Shown: positions 1-8,491 of the stretch, piece after piece
How the letters are laid out: each line of letters starts with the position of its first letter
How positions within the stretch are numbered: position 1 is the first letter of the stretch
NCBI GenBank assembly: GCA_905198835.1
Contig: CAJKDY010000008.1
Span: 58,509-122,508, forward strand
Direction: 5' to 3'
Origin: an uncultured Eubacteriales bacterium
GTDB taxonomy: Bacteria; Bacillota; Clostridia; Oscillospirales; Oscillospiraceae
DNA: 64,000 nt
Made by a program: the position numbers and the translations under genes
The notes under the pieces: model-generated
Told to the model about the DNA's origin: nothing
What the model saw: only the letters and a program-made list of their open reading frames with translations
Databases searched by the model: none

Positions 1-1
1 C

Positions 2-1390
2 GGCGTGGCTCAGGGCGCCCACTTCAAGGACTTTGCCGTGCTCTACCGCATGAACGCCCAGTCCAACCAGATCGAAAACGCCATGAAACGAAACGGTATC
101 CCCTACCGCATCTACGGCGGCACCCGGTTCTTTGACCGGGCCGAGGTCAAGGATATGCTGGCCTACCTCTTTGTCCTTCATAACCCCGCCGACGATCTGC
201 GGCTGCTGCGCATCATCAACAACCCGCCCCGGGGCATTGGCGCCACCACCCTGGACCGGGCCCAGGCCATCGCGGAGACCCAGGGTGTGTCTCTATGGCA
301 GGTGATCTCCCGGGCCGCGGACTACCCCGAGCTGATGAAGGCCCAGAGTAAGCTCGCCGACTTCACCCGATTGATGACCGAACTCCATGGGCTGCTGGAC
401 ACCATGCCCCTTAATGACTTCTACGAAGAGTTGATCGCTAAAACCGGCTACGCCGTGATGCTGGAGAGCAAGAACACCGTAGAGGACGCCACCCGGCTGG
501 AAAACGTCCGAGAGCTGCTGACTTCCATCAACGGCTATCTGGAGCAGGACCCGGAAAATGCCACGCTGGCGGGCTTTTTGGACGAGATCTCCCTCTACAC
601 CACTCTGGACGACGGCGAGGCGGGCGAGGACTGCGTGTCCATGATGACCATGCACTCGGCCAAGGGGCTGGAGTTTCCCACGGTCTTTTTGGTGGGCATG
701 GAGGACGGGGTCTTCCCCGGCATCCGCTCCATCGGCAACGCCGATGAGATGGAGGAGGAGCGGCGGCTTTGCTATGTGGCCATGACCCGGGCCAAGGAAA
801 AACTCTATCTGGCCTCGGCCTCCCAGCGGATGCTCTTTGGCCACACCACCTGCAACCAGCCCTCCCGGTTCGTCCGGGAGATCCCACCGGAGTACGTAGA
901 GCGCAGCGGCAAGGAGTTTTTGTTCCACCGGGATCCCCTGGAGGACTGGTCCTCGGCCACCGTGGAGCGGAGTCCGGACCGCCCGGCCCGCAGTTCAAGT
1001 TACTCCGACAGCCCCTTTGCCTCCCCCTTCTCGGGCAAGTATAGCCCCGGCGGCAGCCGAAAGACGGCCACAGGCACCTTCCGGGAGTACGGCTTTGACG
1101 AGGACGCGGGGGGCTCGGTGGGGGTATTCACCAAGGGCCGCCGGCCCGCCTCCGCCGCCACGGTGTCCACCGGGCGGACCACGGCGGCCAAGGAACCCAA
1201 GGCGGCCTCTCCCCTGCCCGATTTCAATGTGGGCGACCAGGTCCAGCACACCGCCTTTGGCCACGGTCTGATCCTCGCCGTCAAGCCCATGGGGGGCGAC
1301 GCGTTGATCGAGATCGCCTTTGACAGCGTGGGCACCAAGCGGCTGATGCTGAAATCCGCCGCGGAGCATATGACGAAGCGCGACCCGTAG
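2..1390 (+). CDS. pcrA: ATP-dependent DNA helicase PcrA/UvrD, C-terminal part (5' end outside window)
   Basis: This is the C-terminal 462 or so residues of a superfamily 1A helicase that unwinds DNA 3' to 5' in repair and replication restart. The frame is open from the window edge, so the N-terminal Walker A half lies upstream. Visible motifs are motif IV (VLYRMNAQSNQIENA), a VSMMTMHSAKGLEFPTVFLVG stretch (motif V) and EERRLCYVAMTRAKEKLYL (motif VI). A Ser/Pro-rich linker follows, and the protein ends in the Tudor-like domain typical of Gram-positive PcrA (DFNVGDQVQHTAFGHG). The stop codon lies inside the first copy of the dispersed structured repeat described in the findings. Family assignment is secure; the choice of pcrA over another UvrD paralogue rests on the C-terminal domain. 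Confidence 0.95.
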   Translation, partial: GVAQGAHFKDFAVLYRMNAQSNQIENAMKRNGIPYRIYGGTRFFDRAEVKDMLAYLFVLHNPADDLRLLRIINNPPRGIGATTLDRAQAIAETQGVSLWQVISRAADYPELMKAQSKLADFTRLMTELHGLLDTMPLNDFYEELIAKTGYAVMLESKNTVEDATRLENVRELLTSINGYLEQDPENATLAGFLDEISLYTTLDDGEAGEDCVSMMTMHSAKGLEFPTVFLVGMEDGVFPGIRSIGNADEMEEERRLCYVAMTRAKEKLYLASASQRMLFGHTTCNQPSRFVREIPPEYVERSGKEFLFHRDPLEDWSSATVERSPDRPARSSSYSDSPFASPFSGKYSPGGSRKTATGTFREYGFDEDAGGSVGVFTKGRRPASAATVSTGRTTAAKEPKAASPLPDFNVGDQVQHTAFGHGLILAVKPMGGDALIEIAFDSVGTKRLMLKSAAEHMTKRDP

Positions 1391-1504
1391 GCGGGCCCCG
1401 GCGGATGGACCGGAGCGAGGGCGAGCGCAGGGGCCGCAGGCCCCGGAGACCAGCCCGAGTCGGAGAGGAGCCGCCGGGAAAAGCCCGCCCAACGGGAGCG
1501 TGAC
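1378..1504 (+). repeat. Structured dispersed repeat, copy A
   Basis: First of four related elements (others at 15072, 35708 and 55415). The left arm GCGCGACCCGTAGGCGGGC starts in the last codons of pcrA. The right arm GCCCGCCCAACGGGAGCGTGAC ends at 1504. The arms pair through GGCGGGC/GCCCGCC and CCCGT/ACGGG. Inside are the shared motif GGATGGACCGGAGCGA, an apical stem GGGGCC-GCA-GGCCCC and the segment GACCAGCCCGAGTCGGAG also seen in copy B. The strand of any RNA is inferred from the preceding gene. Confidence 0.75.
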
Positions 1505-1531
1505 ATGAAAAAGGCGTAAAGGAAAGCTCCT

Positions 1532-2122
1532 TTACGCCTTGATCTGAAACCGCCAGGGGAAGTCCCTGGCCTCCTCCGCGTAATCCACGCCGATCCTGGG
1601 GCCGCAGTGTATTTCCCCCACCGGCCCCTGCCGGGGCAGGACGTAGAGGGGCGGCGTCAGCAGGTCGTGGCCGTTCAGTCCCCTATCAAGGGCCATGGCC
1701 TTACAGACCTTGCCGGGGCCGTTGAGGAAGTTTTTGCGCTGGTAGGCCGTCATCGCCTCCAGACTCGTTCCAAAACGCAGCCGGGCCATGGTCTGGGCCC
1801 CCTCCAGAGGCTCGATGGCCCGGATCAGCACCGCCGCGGGCTCGCCGGCTGCCTCGGTCACGAAGTTGAGGCAGGTATACATCCCATAGATGAGATACAA
1901 ATAGGCGGTGCCCGGCTGGGCGAAGAGGGTCTCGGTCCGGGGGGTACGCTTATACTGATAGGCGTGGCAGGCCTTGTCGCAACGGCCAATGTAGGCCTCG
2001 GTCTCCGTAATGCGGCCCAGGAGCCGCTCCCCCTCATATTCCCGGACCATGACGCAGCCCAGCAGGTCCCGGGCCACCGTCAGAGTATCCCGGCCATAAA
2101 AATTCCGTTTCAGGCACTCCAT
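1532..2122 (-). CDS. 3-methyladenine DNA glycosylase (AAG/Mpg family)
   Basis: 196-residue base-excision repair glycosylase that removes alkylated purines. Family signatures are the N-terminal FYGRDTLTVARDLLGC, the catalytic-site segment ITETEAYIGRCDKACHAY with the active-site glutamate, GTAYLYLIYGMYTCLN, and the C-terminal GPRIGVDYAEEARDFPWRF. The length matches the usual 190-210. I chose the ATG at 2122 because AGGTG sits six bases upstream; the GTG at 2131 would overlap that ribosome binding site. It is divergent from the EamA transporter gene, with about 55 bases between the starts. It is probably monocistronic. Confidence 0.92.
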   Translation of the reverse strand: MECLKRNFYGRDTLTVARDLLGCVMVREYEGERLLGRITETEAYIGRCDKACHAYQYKRTPRTETLFAQPGTAYLYLIYGMYTCLNFVTEAAGEPAAVLIRAIEPLEGAQTMARLRFGTSLEAMTAYQRKNFLNGPGKVCKAMALDRGLNGHDLLTPPLYVLPRQGPVGEIHCGPRIGVDYAEEARDFPWRFQIKA

Positions 2123-2178
2123 CGCTGTCACCTCACTTTATCTTTCATCATATCAATGCTCAAAGGAGAAGTCAAGCC

Positions 2179-3105
2179 ATGACCCAAGCGCAAACCAAAA
2201 AGCAAATATGGCCCCAGCTGATGATGGTGGCCGCCACCGTGATCTGGGGTTCTTCCTTCCTTTTGATGTCCCAAGCGGTGGATAATATCCCTGTCTTTTT
2301 CCTGCTGGCCGTCCGCTTCACCCTGGGAACAGGAGTCCTGGCCCTGGTCTTTTGGACGCGGTGGAAAAATCTGGACTGGGCGGCGGTCAAGGGCGGGGCC
2401 GTCCTGGGCGTGCTGATGCAGACGGCCTATATCTTCCAGACCTACGGCCTGAAGGACCTCTCCTTTAGTCAGGGCACCACACCGGGCAAGAATGCCTTCT
2501 TCACCGCGGTCTACTGCATCCTGGTCCCCTTCCTGGTGTGGCTCTTCTTCAAAAAGCGCCCTGACGTCTATAACGTAGCCGCCGCGGTGCTGTGCCTTTC
2601 TGGCATCGGTCTTGTGTCCCTGGGTGGCGAGTTCGGGATCGTGGGGGGTGATATCCTGACCATACTGGGCGGGGTGATGTTCGCTCTGCACATCATTATG
2701 GTGCCCCGGTATGCCCAGCGCTCCGACGTGATCCTGCTCACCATCTTGCAGTTTGCCACCATGGCCCTTCTCTCCTGGCTGGGGGTGCTCCTCACCGGCC
2801 AGGCCATGCCCCTGACCGCCATCGCGCCGGAGAACTGGCTGCGCATCGGGTATCTGGCCGTCTTCGCCACCGCCCTTGCTATGCTCTTTCAGAACGTGGG
2901 CCAGGCCCACACCGCCCCGGCCACGGCGGCGGTGCTGCTGAGCCTGGAGGCCCCCTTTGGCGTTTTGTTCTCCGTGCTCTTTGGTACGGAGCGGCCTACC
3001 CTCGCCATGTACTGCGGCTTTGGGCTCATCTTCCTGGCCATTCTTGTGTCCGAGACCAAGCTGGCATTTTTGCCCCACAGAAAAAAATTTGAAAAAAGGG
3101 GTTGA
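2179..3105 (+). CDS. EamA/DMT-family transporter
   Basis: 308-residue drug/metabolite transporter superfamily membrane protein with two EamA repeats. About ten hydrophobic segments are visible, starting with MMVAATVIWGSSFLLMSQAV. The GSSF motif and the second-repeat segment APATAAVLLSLEAPFGVLFS are characteristic. Members export or import amino acids, nucleotide sugars or other metabolites; the substrate cannot be read from sequence. The start has AAAGGAG about ten bases upstream. The stop codon TGA is embedded in the -35 box (TTGACA) of the promoter for the next transcription unit, so the two units are packed with no spacer. Confidence 0.9.
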   Translation: MTQAQTKKQIWPQLMMVAATVIWGSSFLLMSQAVDNIPVFFLLAVRFTLGTGVLALVFWTRWKNLDWAAVKGGAVLGVLMQTAYIFQTYGLKDLSFSQGTTPGKNAFFTAVYCILVPFLVWLFFKKRPDVYNVAAAVLCLSGIGLVSLGGEFGIVGGDILTILGGVMFALHIIMVPRYAQRSDVILLTILQFATMALLSWLGVLLTGQAMPLTAIAPENWLRIGYLAVFATALAMLFQNVGQAHTAPATAAVLLSLEAPFGVLFSVLFGTERPTLAMYCGFGLIFLAILVSETKLAFLPHRKKFEKRG

Positions 3106-3130
3106 CAAATTCCTAGGGTCCGTTTATAAT
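3102..3130 (+). promoter_or_regulatory. Consensus sigma-A promoter of the trpXYZ-like operon
   Basis: TTGACA (3102-3107), a 17-base spacer and TATAAT (3125-3130) give a perfect vegetative promoter. The -35 box contains the stop codon of the upstream EamA gene. Transcription should begin near 3137, just before the T-box leader. Confidence 0.9.
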
Positions 3131-3136
3131 GCGGAT

Positions 3137-3432
3137 AACAACTTCATCACGCTAAACCGATGAGGAAGTAGAGTACCCAGAGAACAGCTGAGCCGTAGCG
3201 AGTCCCGGAGGGTGTGAGCGGGGCGCGAGGTTGCTGGGGAATGGCCTTCCGAGGGCGGGCTGAACGGCGAGGTTTCTCGCTCAGTAGTTCCCGACGGGTC
3301 CCCTCCCGTTAGAGCGCGGGGCCGAGTATGATGGTACTCGGAAGCGAGTGGACATCGAAAGATGTCAATTTGGGTGGTATCGCAGAAGCATCACGCTTTT
3401 GTCCCATGTAGGGGACAAAAGCGTTTTTGTTT
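3137..3432 (+). promoter_or_regulatory. T-box leader, probably tryptophan-specific
   Basis: A tRNA-sensing T-box riboswitch that controls transcription of the importer downstream. The 14-base T-box sequence TTGGGTGGTATCGC is at 3370-3383. It is followed by an intrinsic terminator hairpin (CGCTTTTGTCCC / GGGGACAAAAGCG, 3394-3423) with a T-tract. The Stem I 5' side carries AGTA and CAGAGAACAGCTG elements as in known T-boxes. The specifier region reads GGGGAATGGCC, which places UGG (3242-3244) at the position of the specifier codon. Uncharged tRNA-Trp would then allow readthrough. The Trp specificity is inference from this alignment and from the importer type. Confidence 0.88.
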
Positions 3433-3504
3433 TCTACGGCAAACTCCGGCACAGTTTCGCCCTCCATCTGCCGCCCAAATCAAAAAAATTGGAGGTCATC
3501 CACA

Positions 3505-4611
3505 ATGAAAAACCGCAACATCATCCGTAAGTTCCTGTCCCTGGCCCTGGGCGCTACGTTGGCCCTCTCCCTGGCCGCCTGCGGCGGCAACGACGGCGGC
3601 ACCGCCACCGGTCCCTCCGCCGCTCCCACCGACGCCGCCACCGACGCGCCTGTGGCCGACGGCGCCACCTACAAGATCGGCATCTGCAACTACGTAGACG
3701 ACGCCTCTCTCAACCAGATCGTGGAAAACATCCAGACCCGGCTCCAGGAGATCGGCGACGAGAAGGGCGTGAAGTTCGAGGTCTCTTACGACAACTGCAA
3801 CGCCGACAGCGCCGTGATGGGCCAGATCATCCAGAACTTCATCGCCGACGATGTGGACCTGATGGTGGGCGTGGCCACCCCCGTGGCCATGCGGATGCAG
3901 GCCGCTACCGAGGATAACAAGATCCCCGTGGTCTTCTCCGCCGTGTCCGACCCTGTCAGCACCCAACTGGTGGCCAGCCTGGACGCGCCCGGGGCCAACA
4001 TCACCGGCACCAGCGACTATCTGGACACCAACGCCATCATGGAGCTGATCTTCGCCCAGAACCCCAATGCCACCAAGATCGGCTTCCTCTATGACCAGGG
4101 TCAGGACTCCTCCACCACGCCCATCGCCCACGCCAAGGAGTATCTGGACGCCAAGGGCATTGCCTATGTGGACCGCACCGGCACCACCGTGGACGAGGTC
4201 AAGCTGGCCGCCGACGCCCTGGTGGCCGACGGCGTGGACGCCATTTTCACCCCCACCGACAACACCATTATGACCGCCGAGCTTTCCATCTACGAGACCC
4301 TGGCCCAGGCCGGCATCCCCCACTACACCGGCGCGGACTCCTTCGCCTTGAACGGCGCCTTCCTGGGCTACGGCGTGGACTACGCCAACCTGGGCCGTGA
4401 GACCGCCGACATGATCGCCCAGGTCCTCGTCGATGGCGCCGACCCCGCCACCCTGGCCGTCAAGACCTTTGACAACGGCACCGCCACCATCAATACCGAG
4501 ACCTGCGCCGCTCTGGGCCTGGACTACGAGAGCGTCAAAGCCGCCTTTGAGCCCCTTTGTTCCAAGGTCCAGGAGATCACCACCGCCGAGAGCTTCGGCG
4601 ATCTGCAGTAA
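3505..4611 (+). CDS. trpX: ABC transporter substrate-binding lipoprotein (TrpX-like)
   Basis: 368-residue lipoprotein of the ABC_sub_bind family. The signal peptide has lipobox LAAC with the lipidated cysteine at residue 26, followed by a Thr/Ala/Asp/Pro-rich linker (TDAATDAPVADG). The mature domain begins YKIGICNYVDDASLNQIVENI and has the two-lobe fold of this family (VATPVAMRMQAAT, FTPTDNTIMTAE). I chose the ATG at 3505 because GGAGG lies ten bases upstream and because the in-frame start further up falls in the T-box terminator. It is the first gene of a three-gene importer under a Trp-type T-box. Tryptophan as substrate is inferred from the known T-box/trpXYZ association. Confidence 0.88.
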   Translation: MKNRNIIRKFLSLALGATLALSLAACGGNDGGTATGPSAAPTDAATDAPVADGATYKIGICNYVDDASLNQIVENIQTRLQEIGDEKGVKFEVSYDNCNADSAVMGQIIQNFIADDVDLMVGVATPVAMRMQAATEDNKIPVVFSAVSDPVSTQLVASLDAPGANITGTSDYLDTNAIMELIFAQNPNATKIGFLYDQGQDSSTTPIAHAKEYLDAKGIAYVDRTGTTVDEVKLAADALVADGVDAIFTPTDNTIMTAELSIYETLAQAGIPHYTGADSFALNGAFLGYGVDYANLGRETADMIAQVLVDGADPATLAVKTFDNGTATINTETCAALGLDYESVKAAFEPLCSKVQEITTAESFGDLQ

Positions 4612-4681
4612 AACGCGCATACTATAAAAGAGGCGGCGGGGCTGACGGCCTCGCCGCTCTCTTGACAAAGGAGGCATTTCC

Positions 4682-5608
4682 ATGGACTTTTTGAGCGCCC
4701 TGGGCCTGGGTCAGACGGCGCTGGAGCTGGGGCTTGTCTACTCCTTGGTGGCTCTGGCTTTGTTTTTGAGCTACTCCATGCTCAACGTCTGCGACCTCTC
4801 TACCGACGGCTGCTTCATTCTGGGCGGCGCGGTGGGCGGCGTACTGGCTATGGCGGGCTATCCCCTGCTGTCCATCCCCGCGGCTATGCTGGCGGGGCTT
4901 TGCTCGGGCTTTATCACCGCCTTTTTGCAGACCCGCATGGGCATCGACTCCCTTTTGGCTGGCATCATCGTCAACACCGGGCTCTATTCGGTGAACATGG
5001 CCATCATGGGCTCCAATCTGAACCTCTTCAAGACCTCCACGGTCTTCACCATGGCGAAGGACGCCCTGGCGGGCACGCCCCTTTCCGGGCAGTCCATGCT
5101 GTTGGTGGTCCTCTGCATCGTGGCTTTGGTGATCGCGCTGCTGGTGGCCTTTTTGAAGACCAAGCTGGGCCTTGCCATCCGGGCCACCGGGGACAATCCC
5201 GACATGGTCCGCTCTTCCTCCATCAGCCCCATCTTCACCACCACGGTGGGTCTGTGCCTGTCTAACGCCCTGACCGCCCTGGCGGGCTGTCTGCTGGCCC
5301 AGAGCCAGAAGTCCCTGGACATCAAAGACGGCACCGGCGTTTTGACCATCGCCCTGGCTAGTCTCCTCATTGGCCGGACCCTCATGGGCAAGGGCCCCTT
5401 GTCCGTCCGGGCCATGGGCATGGTGGTGGGCTCGGTGCTGTTCCGGCTGATCTACGCCATCGCCCTTCGGTTTGATATGCCCACGTCCATGCTCAAGCTG
5501 GTGAGCTCGGTCATCGTGGTGCTGGCTATCTTCCTTCCCTATCTGAAGGACCGGGCTCCCGAGCTCTCCCGGCGCATCAAGGGCAGAAAGGAGGGTACGT
5601 CATGCTGA
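4682..5608 (+). CDS. trpY: ABC transporter permease (TrpY-like)
   Basis: 308-residue inner-membrane permease with eight or more hydrophobic segments, of the branched-chain/sugar-type BPD_transp_2 fold. It starts MDFLSALGLGQTALELG after an AAAGGAGG ribosome binding site. The segment LCDLSTDGC-like near residue 37 and the loop LGLAIRATGDNPDMVRSS (the coupling region facing the ATPase) are typical of this permease class. It follows trpX by 70 bases and overlaps the ATPase start by 7 bases, so coupling is likely. One permease probably forms a homodimer, since only one is encoded here. Confidence 0.88.
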   Translation: MDFLSALGLGQTALELGLVYSLVALALFLSYSMLNVCDLSTDGCFILGGAVGGVLAMAGYPLLSIPAAMLAGLCSGFITAFLQTRMGIDSLLAGIIVNTGLYSVNMAIMGSNLNLFKTSTVFTMAKDALAGTPLSGQSMLLVVLCIVALVIALLVAFLKTKLGLAIRATGDNPDMVRSSSISPIFTTTVGLCLSNALTALAGCLLAQSQKSLDIKDGTGVLTIALASLLIGRTLMGKGPLSVRAMGMVVGSVLFRLIYAIALRFDMPTSMLKLVSSVIVVLAIFLPYLKDRAPELSRRIKGRKEGTSC

Positions 5609-6390
5609 CCATCTCTCACCTTTCCAAGACCTTTAACCCGGGCACGGTGAACGAGAAAAAGGCCATCATCGACCTTTCCCTGCACCTGGACGCCGGGGAC
5701 TTCGTCACCATCATCGGCTCCAACGGCGCGGGCAAGTCCACCCTCTTCAACGCCATCTGCGGCGACTTCCTCACCGACTCGGGTTCCATCGTCATCAATG
5801 GCCAGAACGTCACCTTCATGCCCTCCTATAAGCGCTCCAAGCACATTGGCCGGCTCTTTCAAGACCCCATGCGGGGCAGCGCGCCCCACATGACCATTGA
5901 GGAGAATCTCTCCATGGCCTCGGGCCGAGGCGGCTGGCTCAGCCACATCACCAAGGCCGACCGGGCCCTCTTTCGGGACAAACTGGCCCTTCTGGACATG
6001 GGGCTGGAGGACCGGATGAAGCAGCCTGTGGGGCTCCTCTCCGGCGGGCAGCGTCAGGCGCTGACGTTGATGATGGCCACCTTCGTCCCCCCTTGGCTGC
6101 TGCTGCTGGACGAGCACACGGCGGCCCTGGACCCGGGCACGGCGGAAAAGGTGCTGAAGATCACAAAGGACGTGGTGAGTGAACACAAGATCACCACCCT
6201 GATGATCACCCACAATATGCACCAGGCTCTGGAGCTTGGCAACCGCACGCTGATGATGGACTCCGGCGGCATCGTGCTGGATGTGGCGGGCTCCGAGCGT
6301 GCGGGCATGACTGTCCCCGATCTGCTCGCACGCTTCAAGCAACGCCTGGGCAAGGACCTGGACAACGACAGAATGCTGCTCAGCGATTGA
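5602..6390 (+). CDS. trpZ: ABC transporter ATP-binding protein (TrpZ-like)
   Basis: 262-residue ATPase that powers the importer. Walker A GSNGAGKST is at residues 39-47, the ABC signature LSGGQRQAL starts at 146, Walker B LLLLDEH is near 167-172 and the switch histidine lies in MITHNMHQA. Q-loop residues are in LFQDPMRG. The start overlaps the end of trpY by 7 bases. It is the last gene of the operon, followed by a terminator at 6407. The signature residues are intact, so the protein should be active. Substrate is inferred only from the operon. Confidence 0.92.
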   Translation: MLTISHLSKTFNPGTVNEKKAIIDLSLHLDAGDFVTIIGSNGAGKSTLFNAICGDFLTDSGSIVINGQNVTFMPSYKRSKHIGRLFQDPMRGSAPHMTIEENLSMASGRGGWLSHITKADRALFRDKLALLDMGLEDRMKQPVGLLSGGQRQALTLMMATFVPPWLLLLDEHTAALDPGTAEKVLKITKDVVSEHKITTLMITHNMHQALELGNRTLMMDSGGIVLDVAGSERAGMTVPDLLARFKQRLGKDLDNDRMLLSD

Positions 6391-6406
6391 ATAAGTGTGC
6401 AAAAGG

Positions 6407-6442
6407 AAGCGGCTTCGTCCCATGGGACGAAGCCGCTTTTTT
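6407..6442. terminator. Bidirectional intrinsic terminator
   Basis: Inverted repeat AGCGGCTTCGTCCC / GGGACGAAGCCGCT with a T-run on the plus side and an A-run on the other. It sits between convergent trpZ and the anti-sigma gene and can serve both. Confidence 0.88.
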
Positions 6443-7898
6443 ACGTCAGGGGTATTTCGACGCCGTCAATGGAGAGAGCGGCTGCCTGGTCGGGGTCGAT
6501 CAGGCGGCGGTCCCCCGCCTCATTCACAGCCACCAGCTTGATCCGACCAATTTCCTGGGTCTCATCGCAGGGATATAAACCTCCTACCTTCAACAGAGTC
6601 CGACTGCCATCCCTGTTCACCATTTCCCACGTGGTATAGTCAGTCCCACCGCTTTTTTGAAGCCAGCGGTCGATCCGATCTATGTTCAACAGCAGCCGCA
6701 AGGGGGAGATCTTAACACCGACGGCATGGACAGAGCAATCACCGCCGTGATAACGGAAGTCCACATCTCGGTCAAGCTCCACCTCTGTCTGCTGAGACAC
6801 ATTAGCCACAAAAGACAGCTCTACTGGCTGATCGGAAAGGACTTTTTCTGCCCTATAGCACACAGTCACCTCCACATAGGGCAGATCAGCCGTGGTCAGC
6901 GGGCAATCCCGGAAAAGCGAGAGATAGAACGGGTCTTCTTTTCCTCGGTGTACATAGCCGTCGCAATTCCAGGTCTCTCCGGTGCGGGTATCCACCAGGC
7001 AAAGGGCTCTGCCGCCAGAGATCAAGTACTGCCCTTGCCGATAAAGCCCTTCCTCGTCCCCCACCGCTACCGCCAGTCCGTCCTTGGTGAAGAGAACGGC
7101 GGAGATATTGACCCTTGGCGAGGCCATGCGGACCAGAGGGATAGTAGCCTTTCTTGCCTGCTCCGCGACCAAGGCGCTCAGCTCGTCGTTTTCCTCACCA
7201 AATGTGGTAAGGTCTTCATAGCTCATGTCCACCTGCTGGGCAGACAAGGCCAGCGGAGCCAGAGAGACCGTCTCCTGGGTCATGGCCAATTCCTCCTCGG
7301 TCCAGTCCATATCCGCCACGCCATCACACTGGAAGGTGATGGTCTTTCCTGTCACGCGCTCTGTGTCCCATTCCTTCCCCTGCGCCTCAAATTCCATACA
7401 GTAATAGGCCGTCTTTCCGTCATCCGAGAGAATGGACTGATGGTCCCACATGCCCATGTTGGGGAACGCTCCGTCCACTTTCACATCCCAATGATAAATA
7501 TTTCCGTTAAGTTGCGGGTCTCCCTGAATGACTTCTCCGTCGTTGCGGGTCAGCGCCAGCAAGAAAGCCGCGCCGGTGTCGTCTACGATGCTCTCTTGCA
7601 GGGTGAGGGTATAGTCCCCGGTGATGGCGCTGACCCCCACAGGGGTGACAGCCTCCTTGGGCGTGCGGCCCAAAAAGCTCTCCCAACCCACGGTAAGGCT
7701 CACCGCCGCCGCGCCCACCGCCAATGCTAGAGCCAGGCAGGCAGCCAGCAGCACCCGGCCGGGCAGGGTTCTTTTGCGGTTTGCGGCGGTCTTGTCCGCC
7801 GTGTCTGTTTGGTCCCGGGTCAGCCGGGCCAGCATATCCTTCTTTGTCTCCGGGTCCATGCCCAGCTGCCCCATCATTTTATTGTAGCGCGCTTTCAT
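6441..7898 (-). CDS. Membrane anti-sigma-like protein, DUF4179 type
   Basis: 485-residue protein with a short cytoplasmic N-terminus, MKARYNKMMGQLGMDPETKKDM. One transmembrane segment near residues 48-68 (VLLAACLALALAVGAAAVSL) follows, then a large extracytoplasmic region. The beginning of the external part (ITGDYTLTLQESIVDDTGAAFLLALTR) matches the DUF4179 domain of clostridial anti-sigma proteins. The gene overlaps the ECF sigma gene by 20 bases, the usual arrangement for a sigma factor with its inhibitor. Function as an anti-sigma factor is inferred from context. What signal the external domain senses is unknown. Confidence 0.8.
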   Translation of the reverse strand: MKARYNKMMGQLGMDPETKKDMLARLTRDQTDTADKTAANRKRTLPGRVLLAACLALALAVGAAAVSLTVGWESFLGRTPKEAVTPVGVSAITGDYTLTLQESIVDDTGAAFLLALTRNDGEVIQGDPQLNGNIYHWDVKVDGAFPNMGMWDHQSILSDDGKTAYYCMEFEAQGKEWDTERVTGKTITFQCDGVADMDWTEEELAMTQETVSLAPLALSAQQVDMSYEDLTTFGEENDELSALVAEQARKATIPLVRMASPRVNISAVLFTKDGLAVAVGDEEGLYRQGQYLISGGRALCLVDTRTGETWNCDGYVHRGKEDPFYLSLFRDCPLTTADLPYVEVTVCYRAEKVLSDQPVELSFVANVSQQTEVELDRDVDFRYHGGDCSVHAVGVKISPLRLLLNIDRIDRWLQKSGGTDYTTWEMVNRDGSRTLLKVGGLYPCDETQEIGRIKLVAVNEAGDRRLIDPDQAAALSIDGVEIPLT

Positions 7899-8352
7899 CA
7901 GCGCTCAACTCCTTTCTCAGCATGGCCTTGGCCCTGCTCACCCGGGTCTGGACCGCGGTGAGGGAAATACCCAGAATACCCGCGATCTCCCCTTGGCTGT
8001 AACCTTCAAAATAGTAGAGATGGATGGCGGCGCGGTACTTGGGCGGCAGGGCCATCACCGCCCGGTGTACCTCCCGGTCCTCATTGTCTTGGAAGGGGAT
8101 GGTCTCGTCCAGCTGGCCCACGTGCTTTCGCCAGAAGGACCGAAGCTGGTTTTTGCTGGCGTTGGCCGCGCAGGTGAGCAGCCACGCCTTCTCCTTGCCT
8201 ACTTCCGGTCTCCCCCGGCCCTCCGCCAAGGTCAAAAACACCCCCTGGCACACATCCTCCGCATCGCTCCGACTGCCCAAATAGCTGTAGGCCAGCCGGA
8301 ACACGTCGTCGGCGTAGCGGCCAAAGAGCTCTGCCAATGTAGTGCTGTCCAT
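7879..8352 (-). CDS. ECF-type RNA polymerase sigma factor
   Basis: 157-residue extracytoplasmic-function sigma factor. Region 2 is visible as LFGRYADDVFRLAYSYLGSRSDAEDVCQGVFL, and region 4 as LPPKYRAAIHLYYFEGYSQGEIAGILGISLTAVQTRVSRAKAML with its helix-turn-helix. There is no region 1 or 3, as expected for the class. I chose the ATG at 8352 because AAGGTG lies seven bases upstream; a longer in-frame start exists at 8385. It overlaps the DUF4179 gene downstream, so the pair is co-translated. Target promoters cannot be read from the window. Confidence 0.9.
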   Translation of the reverse strand: MDSTTLAELFGRYADDVFRLAYSYLGSRSDAEDVCQGVFLTLAEGRGRPEVGKEKAWLLTCAANASKNQLRSFWRKHVGQLDETIPFQDNEDREVHRAVMALPPKYRAAIHLYYFEGYSQGEIAGILGISLTAVQTRVSRAKAMLRKELSADESALQ

Positions 8353-8446
8353 ATCGTTCACCTTCTCGTTTTCAACTGCCGGCATCTATATAACACCTGG
8401 CCTCCGCCCATTCTCACAAAAAAATTGTCAGCCCGGGGCCGGACAT

Positions 8447-8481
8447 GAAAAAAGCGCGCCTCCGGCGGGAAGCGCGCTTTC
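8447..8481 (-). terminator. Intrinsic terminator after the phosphatidyltransferase gene
   Basis: Inverted repeat AAAGCGCGC / GCGCGCTTT with a GC-rich loop. On the minus strand it is followed by a run of six T. It separates this gene from the sigma factor gene downstream. Confidence 0.8.
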
Positions 8482-8491
8482 TGGTTCGCTG

